From assembly GCA_003550325.1 (NCBI GenBank), contig QKWP01000580.1, forward strand, positions 179,588 through 243,587: DNA of 64,000 bases, written 5' to 3'. Shown piece after piece: positions 35,074 to 46,336 of the stretch. Each line of letters begins with the position of its first letter. Position 1 is the stretch's first letter. The notes under the pieces were generated by a model that searched no databases, was not told where the DNA came from, and worked only from the letters and a program-made list of their open reading frames with translations. A program made the position numbers and the translations under genes. The stretch is from Gigaspora rosea. Its lineage: Eukaryota; Glomeromycota; Glomeromycetes; Diversisporales; Gigasporaceae.

Positions 35074-35320
35074 TAAGGCCGTTTAAAGTTAATTATTAGT
35101 TTAATGTCATCCCACCCTCTTGGTTAACTGTCCCCCCGAAAATTAAACAAGCCAATCACAACACAGCATAAACTTTATTAATCATGTGATTAAGGTTGAC
35201 CAATAAGATTCGAGAAAATCTTTTTGTGAATATATGTGTTTGTTTAAATTTTCCCCTCCCCCCTCGTGCCTGAGCCCAAAATATTGACGTTAAACTAATA
35301 ATCAACTTTGAACGTCCTAA
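35074..35320. mobile_element. MITE with TAAGGCCGTTTAAAG termini, copy 1
   Basis: Left TAAGGCCGTTTAAAGTTAAT and inverted right TTAGGACGTTCAAAGTTGAT; inner GTTTAATGTCATCCC pairs with GACGTTAAAC. C-rich tracts lie inside each arm. The second copy is at 41391-41649. A TA at the edges would fit Tc1/mariner, but this is not certain. Confidence 0.75.
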
Positions 35321-35462
35321 CCTGAAATATGATTTCTATATGAAAATTTAAAATTATACAACATTATCTTAAGTGTATCTAAATATCTAATAATGCAAAA
35401 TATTTTTCTTTTCAAGCATGCATGTATAATCGAGATGTATCTCTGTCTAACAACATTACGCC

Positions 35463-36072
35463 TAAAGATGCTTGACGAAACTATTTTTGAATTGACGAAA
35501 GGTTTCGTCAAATGACGATCCTGACGAAACCGTTGACGATTGACGAAACTGCTGACGATTGACGAAACTGTTGACGATTGACGAAACCATTGACGAAACT
35601 ACTATTTGTTATAAAAAATAAAAATTTATACCGTAAAAGATAATATATAGCTTTATTTATTATCTTTTAAACTTTTATGACATATTTCTTAAGTGCTAAA
35701 GGCAATGCATTTTTTTTTTGTATCGGTAGTTTTTTATAAGACACATCGGATATCTTCGGGTGATCGACACCTGCATCGGGTAATATCGGATGCGTTTCAT
35801 TAATTAAAAAAAGAAAAAATAACCGATTAAAGTAGAAATGCATAGATATGATAATGAAAACAAAAAATATTAACCACGTATAGATCAATTTGTTACCATT
35901 ATAAAAGAAAAGAATAATTTCTTATGCTTCATTAATCATCATGGGTTTCATCATGGGTTTCGTCATTCGTCATAGGTTTCGTCATTCGTCAATCGTCATT
36001 CAGAAATTGCTTTGACGAATGGTTTCGTCATTCGTCAATGACGAAACTGTCGTCATTCGTCAGGCATCTTTA
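35463..36072. mobile_element. 610-bp hAT-like element with TGACGAAAC arrays
   Basis: Flanked by a perfect 8-bp duplication ATTACGCC (35455-35462, 36073-36080). Termini TAAAGATGCTTGACG and, inverted, TAAAGATGCCTGACG. Both subterminal regions are arrays of TTGACGAAAC / GATTGACGA (35475-35600) and the complement GTTTCGTCAT (35940-36065). The middle is AT-rich with no transposase. Confidence 0.9.
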
Positions 36073-36559
36073 ATTACGCCTAGTGTAATCGATCCGATTG
36101 ATGGGTAAATTTATTATAGTCGTGGATAGTAACGATACGATTTTGTTACTCATAAAAAACATCGACTCAAATAATATCTACTTTAGACGCACGCTAAGAC
36201 AGGTTAATGTTGGCATGCACAGTTCTTATTGACGTTTCAACCGTTACAAAAGAAGAACAGCTATATGACTGGTGAAATAATGGTTTACAACAGATTTAGG
36301 TGATTATGTCAGCAGAAATAACTATAAATTATGTATATTATCTTTAAAAGTTTGACAATTCTACTGAAACATTTTATTGCAATGCATCAAAAGAATATAT
36401 GACCAGATTTTATGATCGAAATGTATCTTTATAATAAAGTGTAAATAATCCCATCCATAATTACGAATTGCAATTCTTCTTTTATTATTTGGAATGATAG
36501 CGAAAATAATGAATAATTGAAATAGAGAAGTTTCGGAATCTTCATTGTTATGATCTACC

Positions 36560-37560
36560 TATATCCTTTTTTGGCAAAATTCTCACTAATAGCCCTATGC
36601 GTTGACGAAGTCACGCTAGGGTTATTATTAATCCTAGGTGCCGCACAAAAAATACGCGGATAAAAAAAATTAAGCCAAAATTACGCAAAATTCTATTAAT
36701 GAAACTGCACCTGCTACCTAAGTGAAAAATGTTCCTGAGCCAATTTTACCATGGAGCAGGCCTATTTTTTAAAAAATTTCCTTTTTTGTGGCTAAAAAAT
36801 TAAAAAAATTTAATTTCCGGCCAAAATTAAGAAATTGAAGATCATCAGCCTAAATTACTTAATGCAGGCCAAATATCCGCGCATTTTTTGTGCGGCAGCT
36901 AGGTTTAATGGGTTATTATCACGAGGATCACCCTTTGTGGCTGATGTGAATTGAGGCTTATATGAGAGACAATTGATATGCATGCGATTGTGAATGATTG
37001 TAATCATAGAAATGCATGTGAATAAGGAATATTCATATGATTGACATCATAGTGATTCAGGTAGGTGCATGTAATGAAGTTAAAAGATACATGTGGGTGT
37101 AAATTGGAAATTTAGTGCTTTCTTACTTCGCTGGTTTCGTCTACTGTTCTCTTCGCTGTCCGATTTCGATATGGCTTCTTCGTGACGGGCCCACCACCGC
37201 CTCCCTTCGAGTCGCCGTTTTTGGCATTCTGCCAGTTGTCATGCATGTTGGATTGAATACGCCACACCACAAGGTGAAAAAAAAAGAGAAAGAAAGAGAG
37301 GAAAGAAGAAAAGAAGAAAGTAGAATGCGCCTCACCATAGCGTAGGCCCGTACTTTCGATCCTCATTTTCGTACTTCCACGTGAGCAACGCAGTAACACG
37401 TGAACATGTAGTAAAATTGACAAATTGATTTATGACACGTAAACATGTAATAAGATTGTAAAGTAGCACAAGTATGTCACAACAGAAGAGAAAGTAGAGG
37501 TGGAGCACTACTCCCATATGTATCTTCATAAAATTATGTTTAATAAAAGATCCGAGCGAG
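36560..37560 (+). repeat. dispersed repeat family C, copy 1
   Basis: Inverted relative of 56700-57480. Landmarks: GCGTTGACGAAGTCACGCTAG, GATACATGTGGG, TTTAGTGCTTTCTTACTTCG, CAGTTGTCA and an A/G-rich tract. Overlapping open frames on both strands (37112-37529) are not conserved with the other copy apart from about 75 bases of DNA identity, so no gene is called. Confidence 0.7.
36627..36909. mobile_element. 283-bp MITE with ATTAATCCTAGG termini
   Basis: Flanked by the 8-bp duplication GGGTTATT (36619-36626, 36910-36917). Termini ATTAATCCTAGGTGCCGCAC and, inverted, ATTAAACCTAGCTGCCGCAC. The inverted repeat C copy at 57400 supplies the empty site (CTAGAGTTATTATCGCGAGG). Confidence 0.88.
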
Positions 37561-38345
37561 AATAATTTTTGTTATGGAAAATGTCTAAGGATTTCCACTA
37601 GAAAGTGATTTTATAATCCTTATTTAGATTTTATCCAATTTACGTATCTAATATGGACATATTGTAATCTAGATAACCGGCTATTCCTATAGCCTTTAAA
37701 TATTGTCATTGAGATTATGCGAATCTAGGGTTGCTTTGACGTTTCTTCAGTTTTTTTAAATAACTTTATGAATTATTAAGACTTAGGACATGTTGTGACA
37801 TAGCAAAAAAGGCAGGAACATCGAAAATGTACAACACGCCTACCCTAACACTTACACTAAAATTAAGCCAACGAATAAATTTATCGCTTTTGATTTCACG
37901 TTGCACCAGATCTTATAGGGTGAGATATATCACATATGCGAAAAAATAAATTTCATTTTATTGAAATATAGTTTTATAAATAAAATTTAATTATAAATAA
38001 TTTTCAGCAGCAAGTATTTGGATTAAATTTTTTGATCAAACTATATTATAATTGATCTTAAAATTTGATTAGTTAATTATACAAAAGTAATGAATTACTA
38101 ATATTGCAATATATAAAGTACTAGGAAAATGCGTAAACTGTGCTCGGTTAACAGGAGTATAGATATCAAAGATCAGGTGTAATGTTACATGAGCAGGAAA
38201 TTTTAAAATAATCTTTTTTTTTGTCAAAAATCGCTTATTTCTCAAAACATCTACATAGATAACCATGTTTAGTGCTCTAACAATAAGATTCCTTGAACAA
38301 TTTTCCTATATATCTATTCAACCCCCTAACCGTGTTCTTAATATT
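37561..38345. other. gene-free stretch
   Basis: No coding signal. The end (38240-38330) carries CTCTAACAATAAGATTCC, a decayed form of the dispersed module. Nothing else. Confidence 0.5.
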
Positions 38346-38420
38346 ATAGCGCTTTGCAAAAAAGTGTGACCCTGTGATTTTCACGGTGATGATGACGGAA
38401 AATCTCTGTGATTCTTAATA
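38346..38420. mobile_element. left part of the AGCGCTTTGCAAAAA MITE
   Basis: Matches the left 75 bases of 27880-28093. The right part, GATTTTACATGACATCATGA, reappears at about 39370-39400, so a roughly 0.9 kb segment including the palindrome and the cysteine-rich exon lies between the two halves. Confidence 0.65.
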
Positions 38421-38445
38421 AAAAATTCAAATTTAAATTTATATT

Positions 38446-38602
38446 TATATAATATAGTATGATAATATGAGATAACATCACGTTGGTACAGTGATAATTT
38501 TTTTGATCAGAGAATGCCGCGAAGCGGCATTTTCTGAATAATCAAAAAAATTATCGTTGTATCAAATGTGATGTATCTCAGAATTATCATGCTATATTGG
38601 TA
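38446..38602. repeat. 157-bp palindrome
   Basis: Arms of more than 65 bases (AATATAGTATGATAATATGA outermost) meet at ATGCCGCGAAGCGGCAT. The arms occur nowhere else in the window. Same architecture as 28975-29124. Confidence 0.88.
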
Positions 38603-38941
38603 TTATAGTACGGCGGTCATTGATCATAAATTATACTGTTTATGTTTTTTTAAACTCCTTTAATTCGTATAGTGCAACATAATATAAGTATGGATGACGT
38701 CTGCATCGTGCACAATAACAAGCATGAATGACAAAATAAAAAGAAAGTGATTTATAACATAAATAGTATAATACTCATGATCAATAGTGGCCGTGCTATA
38801 AATTAAATTATGTTTTCAATCATAGTTTCGATCAGCGATCATATATAAAAAATACGTCATTCCCAAAACTTATATATTTTGATATTTGTTTTTTTCGACA
38901 AGCATATTTTCTTTCTTTTTACATAAATATTCCTTTAATAC

Positions 38942-39145
38942 TTGGTTATAGTGGCTGACGTTCAAGAAACAAAGCTAAAATATCGCAGAGGAACATGTTT
39001 TAGTTGTCGAAAATGCTTGTATTGTGGAATTGACTTACAGCAAAACATATGTAATTGCAACTTATCTGATGCGCCACATAGAGTACGATTATTTAATCCT
39101 AATTGGGTGAAAGAGCAAATAGATTATGTTCGTCAAAAAAAATAG
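38942..39145 (+). CDS. cysteine-rich exon or small protein
   Basis: A frame reading VADVQETKLKYRRGTCFS, with CFSCRKCLYCG and CNCNLSDAPHR, ending DYVRQKK-stop at 39145. Six cysteines within 25 residues suggest a zinc-binding fold. There is no ATG; the frame is preceded by TTGGTTATAG, which could be a splice acceptor, so this is best read as a last exon. After the stop a GCACTT/AAGTGC hairpin follows. No family recognised. It stands between two halves of a split MITE. Confidence 0.5.
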   Translation: MVIVADVQETKLKYRRGTCFSCRKCLYCGIDLQQNICNCNLSDAPHRVRLFNPNWVKEQIDYVRQKK

Positions 39146-39604
39146 CACTTTATAATTACTCACTAAGTGCAAGAGAAACGTTTAGTTTTTCCTTGTGCTC
39201 TCGGTGTAATAGTTTCTTATTAAAATAATATTTTTCAAGTATAGTATCGAAGTACATGTTTTGAAGATCTAAAGCATTGTAATATTTTATATTGATATTG
39301 AATTTTGACTTCAGCATATTTTTTGGAAATTCAGTAAAATTCTATTAGAAATGAAAAATCGCCTGATTTCCCGTGATTTTACATGACATCATGATCTGCA
39401 GAGTGATCATCATATTGCACAAACGCATGAATATGCATCTTTTTCGTTACACTAAATTACAAATTTTAACACTCGCGCGGGTAAAAAAAACTGAGGTGAT
39501 CTTCATAATGTTTGAGATGCACAAAAAAAAAAAAAACTATTTTAGGTCGAAATGTATCAAAAACATATTTTGCATCGCTTTGTGTAAACACTATGGGTCC
39601 CGTC

Positions 39605-39760
39605 TAGGGATTGGAACCGTTTAATTAAAAATTGCTCTATAGTTCCGGGCAGAATTATTTTGGTCGTGGGCCGGAATTATTTTAATGCCGGCCAAATTAA
39701 ACGGTTAAACGGTTAAACGATTAAATGATTAAGAAAAATTTTAGGCGGTTCCAATCCCTA
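39605..39760. mobile_element. hAT-like MITE TAGGGATTGGAACC, copy 1
   Basis: Perfect 8-bp duplication GTCCCGTC (39597-39604, 39761-39768). Termini TAGGGATTGGAACCG inverted at the right. Nearly identical to 51912-52071, so recently mobile. Confidence 0.95.
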
Positions 39761-39779
39761 GTCCCGTCGCTATGCACTG

Positions 39780-40040
39780 GACAATTAATAAATTTACTCT
39801 AAAAATATTAAAAAATATTTTTAATAAAAACTTATTAATTACTTTAATTATATAAATAAAAATAAGTTTACTATCTTGCTGTAAATCTTTTTGAAGTTTT
39901 AAACTTTGTTATGCGAAATGCGGGCCTAGTGCCGTTTTGGAAGCCCCGAAATTTCTTGACCTCACATTATGTCCGATCATGCATCTTTATGTTACACTGA
40001 AGACAAATTTAGACACGTATTTTTTAAATTTCCCTTTTGT
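39780..40040. repeat. dispersed repeat family D, copy 1
   Basis: Shares TTTACTATCTTGCT, TTTTTGAAGTTTT, ATGCATCTTT and TTACACTGAAGACAAATTTAG with 56280-56600, same orientation. Non-coding. Confidence 0.7.
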
Positions 40041-40330
40041 GGAATGTGACACGAAATCGCCTCAAATGGTTTTAGTTTCGCTTTATTGAGCTAATTCAAG
40101 CTGGCCAAAAATTCAACTCACATTAATTTAAACCTTCAGCACAATACAGCAATATGGGTGTATTATTATGCTCCAGACAATTAATCAACTCTTGAACTTA
40201 GCAACTTTTTTGTTCTCTGAAATATTTTTTGGTTACGCCCCATGAAAAGCCTCTTTAAATGTACATTTTCTCTTGCGCCAACTAATAAAACACTCATAAA
40301 TTTTTACCTTCTAAATGCAATATCTAGATG

Positions 40331-40456
40331 TTAATTTTTACCATCACAGTACATTTTATAAAGGTCTGAACGTGATACTAAAATCTTATCAATTTCGTCA
40401 TCGTCAATTTTTTCAGCAATAGGTAAATCTGTTTGTAAAAGATAATTACTGTGCAT
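40331..40456 (-). CDS. 41-residue acidic open frame, unrecognised
   Basis: ATG at 40456 opens MHSNYLLQTDLPIAEK, followed by IDDDEIDKILVSRSDLYKMY and a stop at 40331. Composition is protein-like, and a CAG precedes the second possible exon boundary. Probably a decayed exon of a host gene. The rest of 40040-41040 holds no gene that I can support. Confidence 0.25.
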   Translation of the reverse strand: MHSNYLLQTDLPIAEKIDDDEIDKILVSRSDLYKMYCDGKN

Positions 40457-41039
40457 TTATCGAAAGTTATTTTCCCGAAAGAACATAACATCGACTATAT
40501 CGGTCAGCATTATTGTCAATGTCTAACTTTGTCGATATTACTCCTTTCTGGAAAATGTACTTCGGAAACTTGAGTTACGTTGCTGGTTGGTTAAAGTATA
40601 TTGAGTTATATTTTGCTTTTCTAAATGTAAGCTTTTGCTTAAAGGTCAATACCGTTTGGATGATTAAATAAAGGGAGAGTATTAGGCCTAAAAAAAAAAA
40701 TCGAAAATGAAAGTGAACGAGTTTTGCATATAAAGATTAGGGATTTCTGCTGCAATACGATTGCAACGAATAAAATTACATAGGTCATTTAATTCATACA
40801 TTTCCACCCTTTATATTTTGTCTGGGTTTAAGTCATTTACTATGTCTTGTTAATAGTAAAATCCAAGTATTTCTGTTCGGTATAAGTGCGTAATAACACG
40901 CATCTGCACTTTGTTTCGAGACCCAGTGTATTATTCCGGAACGCGCATGCGCGGCAATTCGAATTGCCATACTAATTTTTGGGAAGAAGGTTGCAGCTAC
41001 AAAATTTTCCTGCGACTCAGCAGGTAATGCAAAACGAAA

Positions 41040-41390
41040 AAATCAACTTTGCGTGGCCTAATACACAGAAATCGGGTGTACCATTGCTTCGTCTATAGTG
41101 CACTTCGTGACAGCAATTATAAAGCTTATTTAAATTTATGTGGTATATGGTATAGATGATATTTTTATTCACAGAAAGCGACGAAGATATTCAAAAAGTA
41201 CGTATGCTTTTATAAATATTAAAATTATAATAACACGTCCATTCAATGTATTAGTATCAATCATGAAGAAAATAAACGAATTTGTGCACGATATCGCTAA
41301 ACATAATACACTATAGAAACTTTACAGACGAAACAGAGACTACTACATAACGGATAATATTTTGATTTATTTTAGTCTTCATATCGCGTA
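41040..41390 (+). pseudogene. 5' fragment of the kinase unit, copy 3
   Basis: Matches the upstream region and first exon of 52930-53200: ACAGAAATCGGGTGTACCAT, CGTGACAGCAATTATAAAG, then ATG at about 41263 opening MKKINEFVHDIAKHNT and stopping soon after. It ends at the MITE that starts at 41391, and no kinase domain follows on the other side. Confidence 0.75.
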
Positions 41391-41649
41391 TAAGGCCGTT
41401 TGAAGTTAATTTTTTGGTTAACATCATCCCCCCAGCTGAAGTCTCCCCCACCTCCCCCCGAAACGAACAGCCAATCAAAACGCTGGATGACTCTCACCAG
41501 TCACCTGATTTATATCAACCAATGAAATTGGTCCATCTTTGTTCATTTTTATATGTTCGTTTCATATGTTCGTTTCATTTTACCCCCCTCCCCCCCCCCC
41601 CCCCCTGGAAAAGTGATGTTAACCAAAGAATAAACTTTGAACGGCCTTA
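41391..41649. mobile_element. MITE with TAAGGCCGTTTGAAG termini, copy 2
   Basis: Left TAAGGCCGTTTGAAGTTAAT pairs with right AACTTTGAACGGCCTTA. GGTTAACATCATCCCC pairs with GATGTTAACC. Contains a long C run (about 41585-41606). The open frame through it is spurious. Confidence 0.8.
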
Positions 41650-41957
41650 CAGGTGGTAGTACCTGAACGATACATCAGTCATCGTACTGCCAAGCGAGTG
41701 GACTTTGGTAGCAAAAACCCCATGAAGACAAGATAGTCTGAGTGACTACGTTACAATAAAATAATAGAAAAGCGAAGAAATGATTGTTTAAAAGTTGTAA
41801 CACTGATTACAAATTACGTAATTATAGAAGCAGAATTATTATGTAATACACAGATTACTTTTCCTGTAACTTTCTAATTACTAACTATATAATATTTGCC
41901 ATCTTTGTGGTCTTATGAAAAATATGGTTTACTAATATATAATACATTAATATATAT

Positions 41958-42168
41958 TGTCACGGCTGATGCTGAAGTTGGCTGATGCTGAAGTTTGACT
42001 TATTTTGATATAAAATTTGAAAATTTTTTTGGATGTTTTTTTCGTTTTTGTCATATAGGGTTAGGGTAGGGTTTGGGTGTAGATTTCATATTTATAGAGT
42101 ATATGTAGATTTTAGCAGGGCTTATAGTTTCAAATCGAGACCCCAAAACTTCAACATCAGCCGTGACA
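41958..42168. mobile_element. 211-bp MITE with TGTCACGGCTGATG termini
   Basis: TGTCACGGCTGATGCTGAAG at the left, its complement at the right, and GGCTGATGCTGAAGTT tandemly doubled at the left only. Contains GGGTTAGGGTAGGGTTTGGG. Target site is TATAT-rich, so its duplication is ambiguous. Confidence 0.82.
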
Positions 42169-42469
42169 TATATTATCGTGAATCGAAGGATGCTAATCAT
42201 CTGATTGGTTAAGGTTAGGGTGATTAGCCAATCGGATTTTTAGTTTTTAATGATTATTCTATCTAGTTGTCCTTATTTGGATCGAAAATGATTATTTGTG
42301 AAACATCGGAGACAATAAGCAATTGTGCTTACAATTATTTAAATTTGTGTTGCCTTTTTCGATTTTCTTATTTGTAGGATTTACATCAACCAGTCAAAGC
42401 GTAATATATATGAAACAAAAAAAAAAAAGGGCCTAATGCAAAATGGTCTTTTTTATTGCTTTTTATTTT

Positions 42470-42931
42470 ATATATCTTTAGCTGGACATTTCCGAATGCC
42501 TGTTTTACTTTTAAAGAAAATTGTTTATCAATAAATGTTTGTACTCCTAAGATTTACTGCAACAAAAAATACATCGATAAAAAAATATTTAATCAATAGT
42601 ATATTTATAAAAAAAATATATTTAAGTGATTATTGGAGATATAGCCGCGTTACAAAATACGATAAAAATCGATTTTGTTGCCGCTATCTAGGTACGAAAA
42701 TATAACTTAAATAAGTAAAGGCGATCATATAGAAGGATATTATTATTTTAATATTTATTAGGTTCAGAGTCTAAAAATATTTCTGAAACTTTTCTAGGAA
42801 ATTCATTGATTTCAGTAGTCAATAATCCCGATTGAAATGCTTCGTTAAATCATAAATTTTCTTATATTCAAAGGATACTATTTACTTTAAATTAATTTTG
42901 ATCCCACAAGTTCATTTTTAACGGTTAGAAC
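42470..42931 (-). repeat. repeat family A, minus copy, first segment
   Basis: Starts GCTGGACATTTCCGAATGCC and runs to ACGGTTAGAAC, where the 8.6 kb transposon interrupts it. The copy resumes at 51552 and again at 52523 after a LINE. Confidence 0.85.
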
Positions 42932-45096
42932 TAGTGATGTGCCGCGTACAGTACTATACATACTGTACCAGTCATACGATTTGTCACGCAGATCACGGGG
43001 GTAAATTTTTTACTATGAAATTTGAGTGATCGACATGCATATGATGGGCTCAATTTTCATAGTAAATTGCAACGGTCACCTACATTCAATCATTTATTTC
43101 AAGGGTTTCTAAAAAGGAAACCGTACTTATGACATGCATTTTGACGGTTTAGAAAGTTGATTTCTTTATTATTTGCATGTTTAGAATATAATACAAAATA
43201 AACACGAGAAGAATGCGGCACTTAAAGTTTGCATTTTGTTTTATTTTTTATATGTATAAAACTGCTTACTATTTCGCTTCTATTACCTTACCAAGCTTGT
43301 TTTAAAAATCATAAACCACTAGAACTGTTAAAAAAGGTTGCAACTTATGACTACAAGGTACTAGATTCGACACGTAAACCTTAGGTTTAAAAATCGTGTG
43401 ATTACAAAGAAATTTTAAGCTAGTTAAACTAGAATTATTACTAAAAAATAATTTTTTAAAATTAAGTAGGTCGAAAATAGCTTATTAAATTTCAACTGGG
43501 TTGGTTTAGCAAATACCAACGAAGTTATTCTTGTGCAAATCTATCTTACTAGAAGGCATCGGGCTAGTTATTACAAGCTATAAAATAATTAGAATTAAAA
43601 TTAGTAATAAATAGTCGCAAATCACAAAAAAAAAACTGTATACATATTTATTAAAAATGTTTATTTATTATTTATTTAAATAAAGAATTATACAATTATT
43701 AAATTAAAATTGATTAAAATAATTTACATATGCCAATTTAATAAATAATGGATATTTGCTAGAAAAGAGACGAATTTGATGAAAAAAAATTTACAAAAAA
43801 TTGGGTTTCTCGTGAACTATTAATTAGAATCACATGATTTTGGTACCATTCGATCCATCTCAATAAGATGAACTGAATGGTACCAAAATTATGTAATTCT
43901 GATTAATAGTTCATGAGAAACCCAATATTTTTGCTAGAAAAAGAGACGAATTTGATGAAAAAAAAATTTACAAAAAATCGAGTTTCTCGTGAACGATTAA
44001 TCAGAATTACATGATTTTGGTACCATTTAATTTGTCTCAATAAGACGAACCAAATGGTACCAAAATTATGTAATTCTGGTTAATAGTTCATGAGAACCCC
44101 AATTTTTTTGCAAGAAAAAGGGACGAATTTGATGAAAAAAAAGAATTTACAAAAAATTGGGTTTCTCGTGAACTATTAATCAGAATTACATGATTTTGGT
44201 ACCATTCAATTCGTCTCAATAAGACAAATCGGAATGGTACCAAAACCATGTAATTCTAATTAATAGTTCACAAGAAACCCAATTTTTTGTAAATTTTTTT
44301 TCATCAAATTCGTCCATTTTCTTAGCAACAGACCCACATAATTAACATGAATAAATAAAAGAAAAATCGTCCTAAATTAAAAATATTATAAGCTTAAGTA
44401 CAGTATGTTATTTTTTACACCTTAACTAGAATTGTTAGATGAACTATTTTTATGATATCAATCGTTCAAAACTGCCCGATTAATATCTTAAGTTTCGTCT
44501 AACAATTATGCCTCCAACTAGTTAAAACAAAATAAACAAAACAATATAAGCCTAAATAACTTATCTCAAATAAATAGAACTAGTTAAGAATAGAATAATA
44601 GAAAGTATTAATAAGGTTGAATAGTTTAAAATATATCAGTTACAACGAATTAATGAGCGATCTACTTACTATAAAATAGTTTTCTTGATTTTTCGCGGTA
44701 TGTTCTTAATGTACCCGCCTTTCGAAGATGCATTTTGCCGAAAGCTCTTCTTATGGCGCACCTAGTGAACCACTTTACAGGTAAAAAATTTGCAAACTCA
44801 GAAAGAATGCGTCGAAAGTATGTAAAATAATTACCCACCTTCAAGGGTGTAGCATTTTATAGGGAACGGTTTATTTTGTACGATCCGTGTACCATACGAT
44901 TCGGAAAACCCTCAAGAATAATTTTGTCATATGGAACGATATGTATTTCAACTAAAGGTTTAGGCAAAAATTTTAAAACTGTAATTCGTCGATTTGTGTA
45001 ACGTACGATAATCATATGATTAAAATTTTAGATGTGACAAATCGTGTGACTGGTACTGTACGTACTGTACGTACTGTACGCTAAAATTTTTGCCGA
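42932..45096. mobile_element. left-end sub-element with its own inverted ends
   Basis: GTACTGTACCAGTCATACGA near 42970 and its complement near 45030-45060 are inverted. CAAGTGATCGGC inverted at 45096 resembles the TAGTGATGTGCC terminus. After 45096 another end-like sequence follows, CATATGGGCGGATTTGTTTCC, which also occurs inverted near the true right end (51470-51490). This suggests a non-autonomous relative sitting at or in the left end of an autonomous copy. Confidence 0.5.
43757..44330. repeat. tandem array of three hairpin units, about 175 bp each
   Basis: Units begin near 43762, 43937 and 44113 with GACGAATTTGATGAAAAAAA. Each unit contains GGGTTTCTCGTGAAC, TTGGTACCATT and the complementary arm, so each folds into a hairpin with about 60-base arms. 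The last spacer is inverted, making the whole block an inverted repeat too. Confidence 0.85.
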
Positions 45097-45290
45097 TCAC
45101 TTGTTCCAGCCAATAAGATGCCAGAAAAGAACTATACGTACAGTACATATGGGCGGATTTGTTTCCATTCGATTTTATCACATAAGTTATAAATGTGATA
45201 ATTGGAGATTTGTGATATCTACAAATAATTGACCAATAAAATTTTTTGCAATCACGCATATGATAATAACCGTGCATGATAATCACGATT

Positions 45291-46333
45291 AAAATAAACA
45301 GAATTGAGCGAACAAAGATTAGCATTAATACTTCAAGTCATTGGTCGCAAACTACCAAGTGAAAAGGATCCAGCACCAGCTCTTTATTGTATGAAATTTT
45401 TGCTTCTAATTGAGTTGTAGCAAAAAGTATATTTTGGTATTTTTTAACAAAACTTAGAAAGATTAAAAAAGCCGCTGATGAAATCGCTTCTATGGCTAGT
45501 AAATGCCAACTTTGTCAAGAGAATCTTCCTTCTCAAAAAGAGCTTGTAACTTATGAAAGAATTAGGCATAGAAATAACAAAACTATACCTCACCGCAAGC
45601 TACTTATTCAACCTCCCCTTGAGCAAGTTACGTTTTATCAAGATGCACTTATAGTTCTTGTCAAAAAACGTCTTGGCTTCAATAGGCATTCAATAGGCAT
45701 TCAATAGGCACGAAACAAGTTACTATTAATGCTTTTCCGGAAAATATCTTTGTTTATATTTTTGAGAATGAACCTTCTTTCCGATATAGTCCTGTGCAAC
45801 AAAAATATTCTTGTTTTTTTCAGTGTGAGGCTGTGAACAACGATTAAAACAATTAATCAATTATGACAATTGGAACGTTCTACAAGACCCAAAGTTGAAA
45901 ACTATTGATTATGTTTTATTTAAGGATCATGATAGTTCCTACGGAGTCAACTTCAGTTGGTCGCAATCAGAGTTTAAAGAAAATAATCATATTTTTCAAT
46001 GTGGTACCGCTACTTGTAAATTTATAGCAGATTCGGGTGAATTTTCTGAGCAGTAAGAATTAGAATACAGGTTTTGTTTAACAAAATGATTCTTTAGAAC
46101 TATAATTTACATAGTTCTAAAAGGGGTTTTTCTTCCTAAATATATTAACTATTTATTTATTTACTTTATTAGGCCTGCCGCCATATCCCAAACCAACCAG
46201 GTTACTTCGCAAGCACTCGGTCTACCACAAGTTCATCAGATTGACTCAAACAAGAGTTCATCAGATGATAAATCAACTCAAAAAAAGTATAGATTTATAT
46301 TACCTCGAGTACCCTTTCAAAACCTAAATATAT

Positions 46334-46335
<2 letters not shown>
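45291..46335 (+). pseudogene. transposon-borne gene with CxxC motif, unknown function
   Basis: Exon 1 (to 45388) reads LSEQRLALILQVIGRKLPSE; a GTATGA donor follows, and an AACTTAG acceptor opens exon 2 at 45458 with KKAADEIASMASKCQLCQEN. After an in-frame stretch to 45700, a tripled ATTCAATAGGC shifts the frame, and KQVTINAFPENIFVYIF, RYSPVQQKYSCFF continue; a second shift lies near 45835 before YVLFKDHDSSYGVNFSWSQ. Exon 2 ends at a GTAAGA donor (46053); the TTTATTAG acceptor at 46172 joins exactly in frame to PAAISQTNQVTSQALGLPQV and a stop at 46335. I recognise the type as a family common in Glomeromycotina genomes, with no known function. The CQLC pair may bind zinc. It converges with the transposase gene. 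Confidence 0.65.

Positions 46336-46336
<1 letters not shown>

Noticed and set aside
37112-37529. Several overlapping frames on both strands
   Set aside because: They lie in repeat C with G/A-rich low complexity and are not kept in the other copy.
41414-41659. Proline-rich 81-residue frame
   Set aside because: It is contained in a MITE with a long C run.
44662-44844. Minus-strand 60-residue frame within the 8.6 kb element
   Set aside because: Basic, without motif, and in the non-coding left part of the element; no support beyond being open.
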